Below, piece by piece: positions 12,352 through 36,076 of a stretch of 64,000 nucleotides of DNA. Positions within the stretch are counted from its first letter, which is position 1. Each line of letters opens with the position of its first letter. This stretch comes from Glandiceps talaboti (Eukaryota > Hemichordata > Enteropneusta > Spengelidae): positions 12,075,001 to 12,139,000 of the forward strand of contig NC_135558.1 of assembly GCF_964340395.1 (NCBI RefSeq). Direction: 5' to 3'. The position numbers and the translations under genes are program-made. The notes beneath the pieces are model-generated. The model was not told where the DNA came from, searched no databases, and saw only the letters and a list, made by a program, of their open reading frames with translations.

Positions 12352-12939
12352 CGTCCGTCCGTCCGTCCGTCCGTCCGTCCGTCAGGCTGGCTGGTTCTCT
12401 GTCTGGCTGGCTGGCTGTCCGTTCGTCTGATTAGGATTTTAAGGCAAAATTTAGTGCGAGGAAATTAGAAGTACAATAAGCAGAAACAGTGCTCAGTCAG
12501 TTGATCTTGTGATAGATATTTCCGTGTTAAAATTGTTTTGAGCATACCCTGGCCGTTGATTGTGCAATTCATTGTCAATGAATTAAAGAATACAAGAAAA
12601 GTTACAAGGGTGTTACGATTATCAGGCAAATACCCCCCCCCCTTCACTAACAAAATTAATGTTAAATGACATCTGCATATAATTCTTAATCAATAGACAA
12701 AACGCGGAAAAAACAATTCCATGAAATTCTAAGGAAAGAAAGAGGCTTAGACCTTAGATTTTCTCTATGAAAATGGGGTCTAAACGCTGTTACTTTCTAC
12801 AAAATTATATGAATATCTATCAATCACAAAGTGTGTATATTTCTATAAACAACCAACAGGAGGTTCTGAGACTTTCGTAGGTTTCGATACCCCTTTACAG
12901 ATCAACCCAATGTTGAATACAGGAAGAAGATGCTGGGTG
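11489..12939. other. 5' flank of methyltransferase copy A with a large TCTG microsatellite
   Basis: The 400 bp next to the start codon are shared with 21694-22100 and 28614-29010, and probably carry the promoter and 5' UTR of each copy; I see no certain core promoter motif. Positions 11976-12424 are a (TCTG)n tract with TGCC and TCCG variants. The remainder is non-coding. Confidence 0.6.
11976..12424. repeat. (TCTG)n/(TGCC)n/(TCCG)n microsatellite, ~450 bp
   Basis: Tetranucleotide array with interrupting variants. It sits about 500 bp upstream of copy A. The same position in units 2 (22182-22294) and 3 (29154-29306) has shorter, differently varied arrays. Open frames across it are repeat artefacts. 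Confidence 0.95.
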
Positions 12940-13092
12940 TCTCCTTCCAGTGTTGTCTTTATAAATGGACAAAGTGCATGTTCCGGAAAGAAGAAATGTG
13001 GACGAAAACAACGTAAACCGCGAGCAGAGCAAGTCTTATGGAACAGTATACCACTTGAACTTTGTTCTCCACAACTGTCGATACATTCAAGA
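12910..13092 (+). mobile_element. LINE C-terminal fragment at the unit 1/unit 2 junction
   Basis: The plus-strand frame reads ...VLWNSIPLELCSPQLSIHSR, like the 'LWNSLP...SLSxFK' segment that ends CR1/L2-group reverse transcriptases. The homology stops at TTCAAGAAGG where unit 2 begins. The matching place right of unit 3 (29815-30180) continues into a complete LINE 3' end. Confidence 0.45.
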
Positions 13093-13983
13093 AGGGTTGA
13101 CCGATGTGTGAGGACGCCCCACCACGGTGCACCTTAACCATGTTACAGATTAACTTAAATTATGTCTTAAAGATACCCCCCCCCCACACACACACACTCA
13201 CACTGTAACATACGTCATGTCGCTCCGCCCCCACCGGTGTTCTTTCTCCGATGCGTGAGGGCGCCCCGTCACGGCTTATCTTACGTACTACTAGATTGAT
13301 GGTCAACATCGAGGTCAGTTTTTAAATAAAAAGCCTGTTCTCTATAAGTATGAATATAATATAATATACCAGGAGTAAAATTACCTAGATGAGCATGGGA
13401 TGACGTAGAGATGCTCGAGCTCTATGCTTTGCTAGCTAGACTTTGTCATCTCATCAGGGTAGGGGCGTACAGTAGCGTAGTGTTTTCTCCACATCAAGTA
13501 ATGTGTAGTAGTCTATTAGTATAACCTTAAAGAAAATAACTAAGTCCATAATTATAGCTTCACGTCATTTATTCTCACAAAAAAATTATGAGTAACAATC
13601 AATTAAATCTGGGGGCATATTTAATGAATGGAAAGTCCATTTCGTATATTAGCGTTAACAGATGTCTTTAACCTCTGGGTTATATTGGTGGAACGGACAA
13701 CATGTGACCATTCCAACATTGAACTGGAAGTCTATTTCACAGGTAAACTTATACACTATATAGTTGTGGTAAAATTGCCAAAAAAAGTATAAAACTGAAC
13801 TAATTGCTAAATAGTATGTTTTCAAAATATAACTGACAAAGAGGTAAATATTCACCAATTGTCTACATCTTCCACAGTGAATACTATTATTTATTTTCAA
13901 CGTAAGTACATGTAGATAAAAAGAACAGAAAAGACGAAATGACAAATTAGTAGATCCTAATATGAGTTAAACTTAATAATAAA

Positions 13984-14760
13984 TGTATTGATTATTACAA
14001 GTTACCGTTCACAGGCTGTGTTTGATACAACCATGCAAAAACCATTAAGAAACTGTATATTCTACACTGGGATAGCTTGCTACATTTATGAAATAAACAA
14101 TTTACTGGTAAACATACTGCAACCAGAGGCAAACATGCAGGTGCCAATGTTTTGACATCTTCATTGATGTCTGTATGGTGACACTTCAGTTCATTTCATT
14201 TACGGTGGCGTACGTTGACCCTATTTTTTCTGTTTCTGAATACTTTGTCATGGCAACTATGGGCGATTTTAAAAAGAGTAAAAAAGTAACAAATAATTTT
14301 ATTCAAGTTTCTCTACCTCTCCTTTTCCTCCTCTCTGTCTTCTTTTTATTGGATTCCTGGTAAGCCCTTTCCCAGCTTCTCTACACAATTGGTATGTTCT
14401 CAACCCCCTACTTGAATAACTTCCGCCATGAAAGAAATGCTCTCTACGTGAACAAGTGTCGCTACCACAGCCATGACTGTAGATGATGTCGACACTCCAG
14501 AATTAGTCTTGCCAGAGAGGGTGCTCTTCCGTAAAATATGAAGAACGGGCGAAAATTTGATGCCGGAGCTGAAAACCTGGGCCGGTCGGGTAATGAGAAA
14601 CATAAAAAATAGGGTCACCCTTAGAAAATGTATCCATTCAACCTTGCTATATTAGAATGTCACTTGTACAGTTTCTTATTGCATTGTTTCTATCAAACAG
14701 AGCCACAGAATAGTAACTTGAAACGGGTGGTACATATGCTTTGGTAGTTCTTTTTGGCAA
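13984..14760. mobile_element. Long-TIR foldback element with nested GGGT-end element
   Basis: The left arm (13990 on: GTTACCGTTCACAGGCTGTG) and inverted right arm (14640-14760: CAGAGCCACAGAATAGTAAC...) are complementary over roughly 70-100 bp. The Harbinger-like element at 14203-14620 (TTA flanks at 14200-14202 and 14621-14623) lies inside it. Confidence 0.55.
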
Positions 14761-14814
14761 GACTAATTAATAAGCCTACTTTGCATATCTTTAAGATTGC
14801 CTCTATTTACTTCA

Positions 14815-21693
<6,879 letters not shown>

Positions 21694-22181
21694 TGTCTGA
21701 ACTCGATACAAATCAACTATGTCGGGATACTAGAGAGGATTGTATTTCCAAACCAACAGTGACAATCCTGTGAAGCTGTGAAGAAGGAAAATGTATGTTA
21801 GTTCTTTTTTCAGCCAAATAATGCCGATAAATCAACAGTGACGAATGGACAATACACTATTCTGTAAAGGGGGTGGTCAGACCTCATTGAGGGACTCAAA
21901 GAGATTCGGAACAAGGCCAAACTTTTTTGTTGTGGGTTACCCCCCCCCCCCCCATGGTAATATGGTCGTCTTTATGGTACTTTATACCGTGTTGGGACCC
22001 CTGGCTGATATGGACTGACCGCTACAATAAGTGACGAATCGCATAGTTTTAGTAAAACAATTGTATTTGGCAATTAAATAGCTAGGTGCCAAAATTCAAA
22101 ATAATACCGTAAATATACGACAATACAACAAAATCATATTATTTTTAGCTTCTAAATGAATGCTTATGTTTTGGAATTGTT

Positions 22182-22182
22182 C

Positions 22183-22254
<72 letters not shown>

Positions 22255-22294
22255 CATCTGTCTGTCTGTCCGTCCGTCCGTCCGTCCTTCCGCC
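22182..22294. repeat. (TCTG)n microsatellite
   Basis: Upstream of copy B, equivalent in place to 11976-12424. It ends in (TCCG)n. Confidence 0.9.
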
Positions 22295-24013
22295 TTATGA
22301 ACCAGTATACCACTTGAACTTCGTTCTTCACCAACTGTCGATACATTCAAGAAGTGTTGACCGATGTGTGAGGACGCCCCACCACGGTACACCTTAACCA
22401 TGTTATAGACTAACTTAAATCATGTCTTAAAGATACCCCCCCCCCCCCCACCACACACACATTCAGACTGGAAGATATGTCACGTGTCGCTCCGCCCTCA
22501 CCGGTGTCCTTTCTCACGGCTAATCTTACAGATTAAGGTTTGAAGAACGTACTATTTCTGCCTAGATTGATGGTCAACATCGAGGTCAGTTTTTAAATAA
22601 AAAGCCCGTTCTCTATAAGTATGAATATAATATAATATATCAGGAGTAAAATTACCTAGATGAGCATGGCATGACGTAGAGATGCTCTAGCTCTATGCTT
22701 TGCTAGCTAGACTTTGTCATCTCATCAGGGTAGGGGCGTACAGTAGCGTAGTGTTTTCTCCACATCAAGTAATGTGTAGTAGTCCATTAGTATAACCTAA
22801 ACGAAAATAACTAAGTCCATAATTATAGCTTCACGTCATTTATTCTCACACAAAAAAAATTATGAGTAACAATCAATTAAATCTGGGGGCTTATTTAATG
22901 AATGGAAAGTCCATTTCGTATATTAGCGTTAACAGATGTCTTTAACCTCTGGGTTATATTGGTGGAACGGACAACATGTGACCATTCCAACATTGAACTG
23001 GAAGTCTATTTCACAGGTAAATTATACACTATATAGTTGTGGTAAAATTGCCAAAAAAGCACAAAACTGAACTAAATTGCTAAATAGTATGTTTTCAAAA
23101 TATAACGGACAAAGAGGTAAATATTCACCAATTGTCTACATCTTCCACAGTGAATACTATTATTTATTTTCAACGCAAGTACATGTAGATAAAAAGAACA
23201 GAAAAGACGAAATGACAAATTAGTAGATCCTAATATGAGTTAAACTTAGTAATAAATGTATTGATTATTACAAGTTACCGTTCACAGGCTATGTTTGATA
23301 CAACCATGCAAAAACCATTAAGAAACTGCATATTCTGCATTTGAGATAGCTTGCTACAGTTATGAAATCCATTTACTAGAAAACATACTACAACCAGAGG
23401 CAAACGTGCAGGTGCCAATGTTTTGACATCTTCATTGATGTCTGTATGGTTGACACTTCAGTTCATTTCATTTAGGGTAGCGTACGTTGACCCTATTTTT
23501 TTCTGTTTCTGATTACGTTTTCGTGGCAACTATGGTTCAGTCGGTCGGTTATTGGATTCCTGGTAAGCCCTTTCCCAGCTTCTCTACACAATTGGCATGT
23601 TCTCAGCTCCCCTACTTGAATAACGTGAACAAGTGTCGATGCCGCCGCCATGACTGTAGATGATGTCGACACTCCAGACACTTGCTTATTCTTGCCAGAG
23701 AGGGCACTGCTCCTCAAAATATGAAGAACGGGTGAAAATAAAAACATGGTTGATGCCGGAGCTGAAAACCTGGGCCGGTCGGGTGATGAGAAACAGAAAA
23801 AATAGGGCCACCCTTAGAAAATGTAGTGAGAAAATGTATCCATTCAACCTTGTTATATTAGAATGTCGCTTATGCAGTTTCTTATTGCATTGGTTTCTAT
23901 GTGGTTGAATCAAACAGAGCCACAGAATAGTAAGTTGAAATGGGTGGTACATATGCTTTGGTAGTTTTTTTTGGCAAGACTAATTAATAAGCCTACTTTG
24001 CATATCTTTAAGA

Positions 24014-24161
24014 CAATCTGATTAAAATCCGATGTAGATGTACAGGAGGCGATCAGGCTAAAAAATAAACATGTACCAAGAAGGTCAATTCAGGCAAAAT
24101 AACGAAGGTAAAATAACAATGAACGATTAGCCGACATCTACATCGGATTTTAATCAGATTG
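24014..24161. mobile_element. 148-bp MITE, 10-bp target duplication (Mutator-like size)
   Basis: Terminal inverted repeats CAATCTGATTAAAATCCGAT and complement. Perfect 10-bp duplication ATCTTTAAGA at 24004-24013 and 24162-24171; unit 2 has the single uninterrupted site. A 9-11-bp duplication is usual for Mutator-like elements. It lies just downstream of the stop of copy C, possibly in its 3' UTR. Confidence 0.8.
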
Positions 24162-24189
24162 ATCTTTAAGATTGCCTCTATTTACTTCA

Positions 24190-28613
<4,424 letters not shown>

Positions 28614-29153
28614 TGCCTGAACTCAATACAAATCAACTATGTAGGGTGTTACTAGAGAGGATTGTATTTCCAAACCAACAGTGACAATCCTGTGAAGCTG
28701 TGAAGAAAGAAAATGTATGCTAGTCTATTTTCAGCCGATAGCTCAACAGTGACGAAGTGGACAATACACTATTTGGTAAAGGGGTGGTCAGACCTCATTG
28801 AGGGACTCAAGGACATTCGGGACAGGACCAAACTTTTTTGTTGGGTGGATTACCCCCTCCCCTATGGTAATATGGTCGTCTCTATGGTACTTTATACCGT
28901 GTCGGGACCCCTGGCTGATATGGCCTGACCGCTACAATACTACGAATCGCACAGTTTTTGTATGACAATTGTATTTGGCAATTAAATAGCTGGATGCAAA
29001 AATTCAGAATAATAGCGTTAAAGGGATTTCTCTCTTCAGTTTCCTAAAAAAATTATGGACAAATCATTCTCAAATTTTACTAAATACCTCGGCAATGCAA
29101 CGAAATCATATTATTATAGCTTCTGAAAGAATGCTTATTTTTGGAATTGGTTC

Positions 29154-29202
<49 letters not shown>

Positions 29203-29306
29203 CCGTCCGTCCGTCCGTCCGTCCGCCCGCCCGCCCGCCCGCCCGCCTTCATGCATGCATGCATGCATGCGCGCGCGCGCGTGTGTGTGTGTGTGTGTGT
29301 GTGTGT
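29154..29306. repeat. Graded simple-repeat cascade
   Basis: Successive blocks of TCTG, TCCG, CCCG, ATGC, CG and GT, each differing from its neighbour by little. Positions 29250-29306 are alternating purine-pyrimidine. It lies upstream of copy C. Confidence 0.9.
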
Positions 29307-29814
29307 GGTTCTCTGTCTGTCTGGCAAAATGTAGTGCGAGGAAATTAGTAGTACAACAAGCAAAAACCGTGCTCAGTCACTTGATCATGTAATAGATATC
29401 TCCGCGTAAAAATGGTTTTGGGCGTACTCTGGCCGTTGATGGTGCAGTTCATTGCCAATGAATTAATGAATACAAGATAAGTTACACTGGTGTTAAATTA
29501 TCAGACAAATATCCCCCACCTTCAGTAACAAATTTTAAATGACATCTGCGTATAATTGTGAATCAATAGACAAAACTTGGTAAAAACAATTCCATGAAAG
29601 ATTCAAGGTTCCCATTAAATGCAATTATGGAATTCTAAGGAAAGAAAGACGCTTAGACTATAAATTTTCTCTATGGAAATGGGGTCTAAACGCTGTTACT
29701 TTCTACAAAATTATATGAATATCTATCAATCACAAAGTGTGTATATTTCTATAAACAACCAACAGAAGGTTTCGATAACCCTTTACAGATCAACCCAATA
29801 TTTAATACAGGAAG

Positions 29815-30180
29815 AGGATTCTGGGTGTCTCGTTCCAGTATGTGTTTATAAATGGACAAAGTGCATGTTCCGGAAAGAAGAGATAGGGACGAAAACATGA
29901 AAACAACGTAAAACGCGAGCAGCGCAAGTCTTATGGATTGAACAGTATTTCATTCTTCACCTACTGTCAATAAATTCAAGAAGGATGTCAAGACACATCT
30001 GTTTGCAAAAGCTTTCTAATTTTTTACAATGATCTACTATTGTTCCTGTTCAAACGCCATACAGCATTACGTCGTATTGGATTTTGGCGCTATACAAATT
30101 CTTTTGATTGATTGATTGATAGATCGATATATAGATTGATTGATTGATATGATTGATTGATTGATTGATTGATTGATTAA
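29815..30180 (+). mobile_element. CR1/L2-group LINE 3' end with (GATT)n tail
   Basis: The frame FKKDVKTHLFAKAF* is the usual end of L2/CR1-group reverse transcriptase. It is followed by GGCGCTATACAAAT and a (GATT)n tail (30104-30180), the typical 3' end of such LINEs and their SINE partners. Array unit 3 ends inside it, at about 29983. Confidence 0.6.
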
Positions 30181-30285
30181 CGTAGCGAATGGATAGAAAC
30201 TCTTCCATTGATGATGTTTGACGTATGAGTGTCAGAATGAAAGGTTGATGGAACAAAAATAATAATACAACAATTTATTGCCTGA

Positions 30286-30380
30286 CCTCGAGATAACACT
30301 CCTTACCAACATTTGATGATGCCCTCGTTTTCGGCTTGGGCATCATCAAATTTTTGCTAAGAAGTCCAAGCCCTAGACTC
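30286..30380. repeat. Imperfect hairpin element
   Basis: ATTTGATGATGCCC and its complement flank a 13-nt loop, with further imperfect pairing outside. Probably a foldback remnant. Confidence 0.4.
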
Positions 30381-30758
30381 GAGTGGGAGTGATCATTGTT
30401 TGCCTTCCGCATTCAAAATGTTTGACCTTTCTAGTAATCATCTCAAACCATCCCCCACCCCTGGCCAGCCCAACAAACCAGTCCCCCCCCCCCTTGATTC
30501 ACTTGCTATGGACAAGTCACCAGTGAAAAGACCCTGTTTGTGACCATAATGTTCCGTATCGAAAATGAAGAGAAAAACAGATCGCGTGTAAGCTACTTAT
30601 TATTGGCTAACTATTTATGATTGCATTTCATTTTTAGCTCAACAGAACAGCCCGTACACTCATCACAAACACATTTTCATGTCAACTATTTATATAACGA
30701 TGTACAACATGTGTGTATTGTGTTGTTGACGCCTATTCCGTATACCATTTTCTGTTTC

Positions 30759-33700
30759 ATGTACGTAGCTACAAGTTCATTAAAAATGTTGTTTGTGTAC
30801 GCCTTGATTATCGTCCTTACTTTTTACTCGACATGTGTTTGTACCTTCAAAAATGTAAGTATCATTTCTTTATTCAGTATTTTCGGTCCTGTTTACACTG
30901 CCCGTTGCAAGTTAGTGTTCATTGGCTCTGTTTGATACAACCACACAGAAACCAATAAGAAACTGCAAGTGATGCACTTGAACGAATGCAGGTTCTTGTG
31001 ACTAAATTAACAAATGTATCACAAGGCAGACATTGTGCCGCTACTTGTATATTAGAATGTTTTAGGCAAAATGAAAAGTGGTAAAACTCCAGCTTACGAT
31101 GGATTACCTGCCGAGTTCTACAAAGAATTTTGGGATGTTAGCATGTTATACATAAAGACCAGACTGCTAATATAAAGAAAATGTAAGGCTGATTTACGAC
31201 GTCATGTTTTACAGACATTGAAAACATGCCTGGCGCTGTCTGTCTTATTCCCGGACTTCTGTAAAGCTTTTGATTCAGTGGAATGGAACTTTCGTTTTAA
31301 AGTCTTAAAGAAGTTTAATTTAGGTACCACTTTCTGTTCATGGGTAAAATCAGTCTATTCTTATTGTAAAGCATATTATGAATAATGGATGTCTGTCCAA
31401 AAAACGTGCAACTCAGTAGGAGTATCAGACAGGGTTGTCCACGCTCTGCCTTATTATTTATGTTGGTTGTGGAGGTTCTTTGGGTTAAAATAAGAACCTC
31501 AAAAGAAATTCAAGGTATTAATATCAAAGTAGGTAATCTTTTTGAAAGAGAAATCAAAATCTGTCAGGTAGCGGATGATACTACAATATTTCTTTCAAAT
31601 GAGGAATCAATTGGTAACGCTCTCTATGTTATCAACAAATTTAGTGAATTTGCTGGACCTGTTTTGAACAATAGGAAGACAGAGGGTCTTTGGGTTGCGA
31701 AGTGGAAAACGAGGAGAGAAAAAGATTGGTAATATAAATTGGCCAGATAAACCAATAAAGTCACTTGGTGTATACTTCACATGTGACACAGAGTCCATTT
31801 TAAGGCTAAATGTTGATGCCAAGTTGAATTCATTTGAAAACATTCTGAATCATTGGTCAACGAGAAATTTGTATGGTAGGGTGGTAGTTTTGAAATCCAA
31901 AACTTACCTACCTTTTTAATTTATGTGTCGCTCCTAATGACTTGCTTGTCTATTTGGACAGGTTATTTGCCAACTTTATTTGGGGTTCAAAATTGACCGT
32001 GTCAAACGAGCTACCACAATTGGCGAGTATTGCGAAGGTGGAATTCATGCTCTTGATGTATTTTGCCAGAATAATGCTCTAAAGGCATCATGGGTGAGTC
32101 GTTTAGCTGCTCAACCCATTAATTGTAATTCTCCTTTGTGGAAAATTATTCCTTTTCATTTTTTTTATATCAAGCTGGTATCGCTGAGTTAATATTTCAA
32201 ATGGACTTTAGTGAGCCCAAGCTTTGTAAATGTCTTAAAAACGTTACCTCAGTTTTACAAGGAAGTTATCCTTCCCTGGCATGAGTGTGGCGGAGGAAAT
32301 ATTTCTATTAGCGATGCAGAATCTGTACTCAACCAAATCGTTTGGTGCAATAAGAACGTTACGTTCAAAGGACAAACACTCTTTTTCCGCAATTCGATAA
32401 ATTCGGATCTAATTTATGTCAACGATCTTGTCAATTTGGTTGGAGCTTTTGGTGTTGAGCTGGTTTATAGAAAACTTAATGTGCACACAAACTGAATATC
32501 TGAAACTTGCAAGATTCTAAATTCCATTCCTAATGACTGGAAAGCAATCTTGAAGAATCACCGTCTACAGGAGGAAACGTCAAACAGAACAATGATTTTT
32601 GTCAAACTGTCTGAAGACAAGGATAATATCTCACTGGTCACAAAAGTAAAAATTAAAGACTATTATAGGTGCTTAATTAGTCACACATTTTTGAAATCTT
32701 GGGTTGTAGAAATGTGGAATAGAAAGTACGAACTTGACGTTAATTGGTCAAACATTTGGGTTCATCGAAAATTAATTTAACGCGTGAACGCAGATTGTCA
32801 AATTTTATGTTTAAATTTCTTCATTGTATCCTTCCTTGTAATGAGAAATTGTACACGTGGAAGAGAGCCGTCAATAGCTTATGTCGTATCTGTGGTACCG
32901 TAGAAACACAAAAACACATGTTTTGGGAATGTAGACGACTTGATAATCTATGGAAAAAAGTAATGGACTTCATCAACAATATAAACAACACTAGAATTGA
33001 TTTATGTTTTCGTGATTTATTTATTAGAATCATTAACGTAGGTAGCTGTGTAAATCATATTATTGTGATTGCAATGTTTACGATTTACAAATCTTGGCTT
33101 ATCTGCCAGGACAAAAGCGTATCTGTGTTTGAGAGATTTTGTCCTTTTCTCCTTTTCAAAGAAGAGTTATCAGAGAGAATCAGAATTGAATGTAAAATAA
33201 ACGATGTAAAGGCTAGAAAGAAATGGAAAGGCTTCGTCGCAATCATAGCCTAAATTGTGATTTTCATTTATTTACCCTGTATTATTATGGCACGAAAATA
33301 ATTTTTTTTTAAATGTAGCACGAAATTGCAATCTTGCTATCCTAAAGTGTAGAATGTAGAGTATATTACTGGTTTCAATGTAGTTGTATCAAACAGCCAG
33401 TGAACGCTAACATGAAACAGGTGGGTGGTACATTATCTCCAATTCATAAACCAAGGTAGTTGTAATAATAATAACCCTGTGAAACAGATAAAAGTGACAG
33501 GTTGAACATTAACTTCGACAGAAACCATGACCTGACAACAGCTTTCCATTAAACAATTTAGACATTCAAGAGACAACTAGAGCTTTAGTTCTGCAACTGT
33601 TATTGTGTCTAGATCTGCTGCATACTACTAGTCGCCTAATGCTACGACCAAACAATGCGACAAGTCCACGGGCAAGAGTACACTTGTGCCCAACTATTCT

Positions 33701-34124
33701 TGAGTTCACTCGAGGTTACATCAGTAAATCATGTATTATCCTGTTTATCCGCATTTTATTGCTTTACTCAACAACGAGTTTTACTTCTCCCCAACTTTTG
33801 ATAATAAAACCCCACCAAATGGATGAGTGGGGGTGTCAGTAAGTAATTTAACTTTCGGACTGGCAAACCAGCGAGTGTCGTTGATGTCATCACCGGATTA
33901 ACCTTAATGTTTTGGAAAACGATAAAAAGCATGTCACCTGAAAACCGATCACTGGGGCAAAAGTGTTAGTTGATGAAATACAAAAGTAATTTCATTTTAT
34001 GCCAAAGGGCGGCACATATACGTATAGCCAATTTGGGGGGAGTACCTCCCCAAACCTTAATTTTTTATCAGTTGTACTTGAGAGTCTCTCTATTCATGTT
34101 TTACATAATAATAATAATAATAAC

Positions 34125-34179
<55 letters not shown>

Positions 34180-35992
34180 GTTTTTATATAGCGCTTTTCT
34201 TGGTGTTCAAAGATCTTTATAATTATTACCCTTAGCTCGGATCTATAGGGGCAAATCGGCCCTTTATACTTCCTCAACTCCCTGGGGCGCGTACAATCCA
34301 TTGCAGCCTTTATAAGCGCATAGGATTAAAGCATTCACATTGCAACCTCTATCCTAACAGGTCCCTAATTATACAGCTGGGTTGACTGAGGCACAGTCAT
34401 GATTCAAATCTTGCCCAATTTAGACATACAGAAACAAACGGCATCGATGGGGCTAGAACCTGCAACCTGCAGATTCCAAGCCGGCCATTCTAACCATTTG
34501 CCCATCATGACTCCATAATAATGATTACATAACCTTTTCCTGCATCCATGTAAATTGAACTAATACAAAATTCATCATACGACGGCAAACTATAATTTTA
34601 TTTGAGAACATAGTCCCTGGGGTACATAAACGGAAAAGTGATCATCTCCATGACTCATTAATCAAGCTCTTGAAGGCTTAGATGTAAAACGGGGGATTAT
34701 TTGTCATGTAGTTGATAACTTACATATCTTTACACTTTGATTTAAACTGGTCAAGTTTAAATTAGACAAAGATCCCTAGTAGCAACAGTGGCATATCCCT
34801 ATGTAAAGGATGAGAAAAAGGTTTGTTTTTTTTGAACTTCGGAAGAAATCTATGAATGATATGATCAAAATTGAATAGTTTAAATATTCACAACATACCT
34901 AAGAATTGATGTGACAGTATACACCTTCTGCCATTTCCATCAGTTTAAAAGAACTATGACGTCATTATTACGATATTATAAATAGTTTTTGCTGATTGAC
35001 TCAAGTGTAGGTACATTTTTCTAATTCATTTTTAACGTATGTTTTGAGGAGTCATGCAATTACTGAAGTTTAATTGTAGTGCTTGTTGTCTTTTCCATAA
35101 TCCTGTCCTTAATTATCTTGCCACAGTGTCTGTTTCATAGTTCGCATTTTCTTGTCAAACCTATTTATTTTACCACCCATTTGTCGAATACTTCAACAGT
35201 TATTGCGGCTACGCATATATACGTGGCATCAGGTGACAATATGCTAATTTTTGTCAGGTTACCCCCGTCGTGGTTGAAGAAGAGTTACTATGGATAAAAG
35301 GACAGGGAGAAATTTCCCTCTACAGAATACCAATCATTATTTCCACTCCAAGGGGAATCCTGATAGCAGCTTCAGAGGCAAGAAAGTTTAGCAGTGGCGA
35401 TGAAGGTCGCAAGTTTTTGGCAATAAGAAGATCTCTAGATGGAGGTATGAAAACATTACTATTTTAAAGACCCTAGGGATAATTTGTTGTTTTGGTTGTG
35501 TTTGTTGTTTAACTTGTTTACTTCCGAATAATGTGCAGAAAACAAACAAACCAATGAAGAAGGGCTATACAATGAAGAAAAAAACATGAACACACAAATA
35601 AATACACACAACAATGTGTTCTTCATGTATGTACAAATTGTGACAAGAAAACAAACAAGTAAAAAGGGCGGGAAACAAGAGGCAATCCTGGTAAAGCTCC
35701 TCTTTCTATGTACAAGAACAGACCTTAATATCCAGTCAAAATCTATAAATATATTTGAAGCAGCTGTTGCGGGCTCATTCCTCATAACCTTTCTGACATC
35801 TGTTCATGTATTAGTACTATTATGGGATAGTACACAGACTGGGCTTATTTGGGTTTTGTCTTCTATAATCTTTCTGACCTCTGTATATGTATAGCACCAT
35901 TGCGTGTTAATACTCAGGATAGGTAAGGACCCAAAACAGTTAATTGTGAAGACAAAAAATGTATGTGTTTATATATATTTCTTTGGTGATGA

Positions 35993-36076
<84 letters not shown>

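Larger units (their letters stand above)
346..13092. repeat. Tandem array unit 1 (methyltransferase copy A)
   Basis: Unit 1 of a three-unit segmental tandem duplication. It holds, left to right, a non-coding 3' flank, methyltransferase copy A on the minus strand and its upstream region. Flank homology can be read directly: 346-1206 matches 13093-13976 and 22357-23250, and 2281-3057 matches 13977-14814 and 23251-24189. At about 12.7 kb this is the longest unit. The excess is explained by insertions at 1211-2276, 6167-8345, 8603 to about 9840, and 10163-11118. Apart from these elements the flanks hold no recognisable gene. Confidence 0.85.

Noticed and set aside
11976-12424. CRISPR array
   Set aside because: Regular tetranucleotide repeat without unique spacers, in a eukaryotic genome.
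11938-12468. Long Cys-Leu-Ser-Val and Thr-Asp-Arg-Gln frames
   Set aside because: A 4-bp repeat is open in all frames; there is no unique coding sequence.
34440-34520. tRNA gene
   Set aside because: A and B box-like words are degenerate and followed by a SINE body and L2-like tail.
35079-35231. Hydrophobic frame just upstream of NEU1 exon 2, as its signal-peptide exon
   Set aside because: It lacks an ATG, would need a 27-nt intron, and its phase does not match the exon at 35258; the exon at 30759-30854 fits better.
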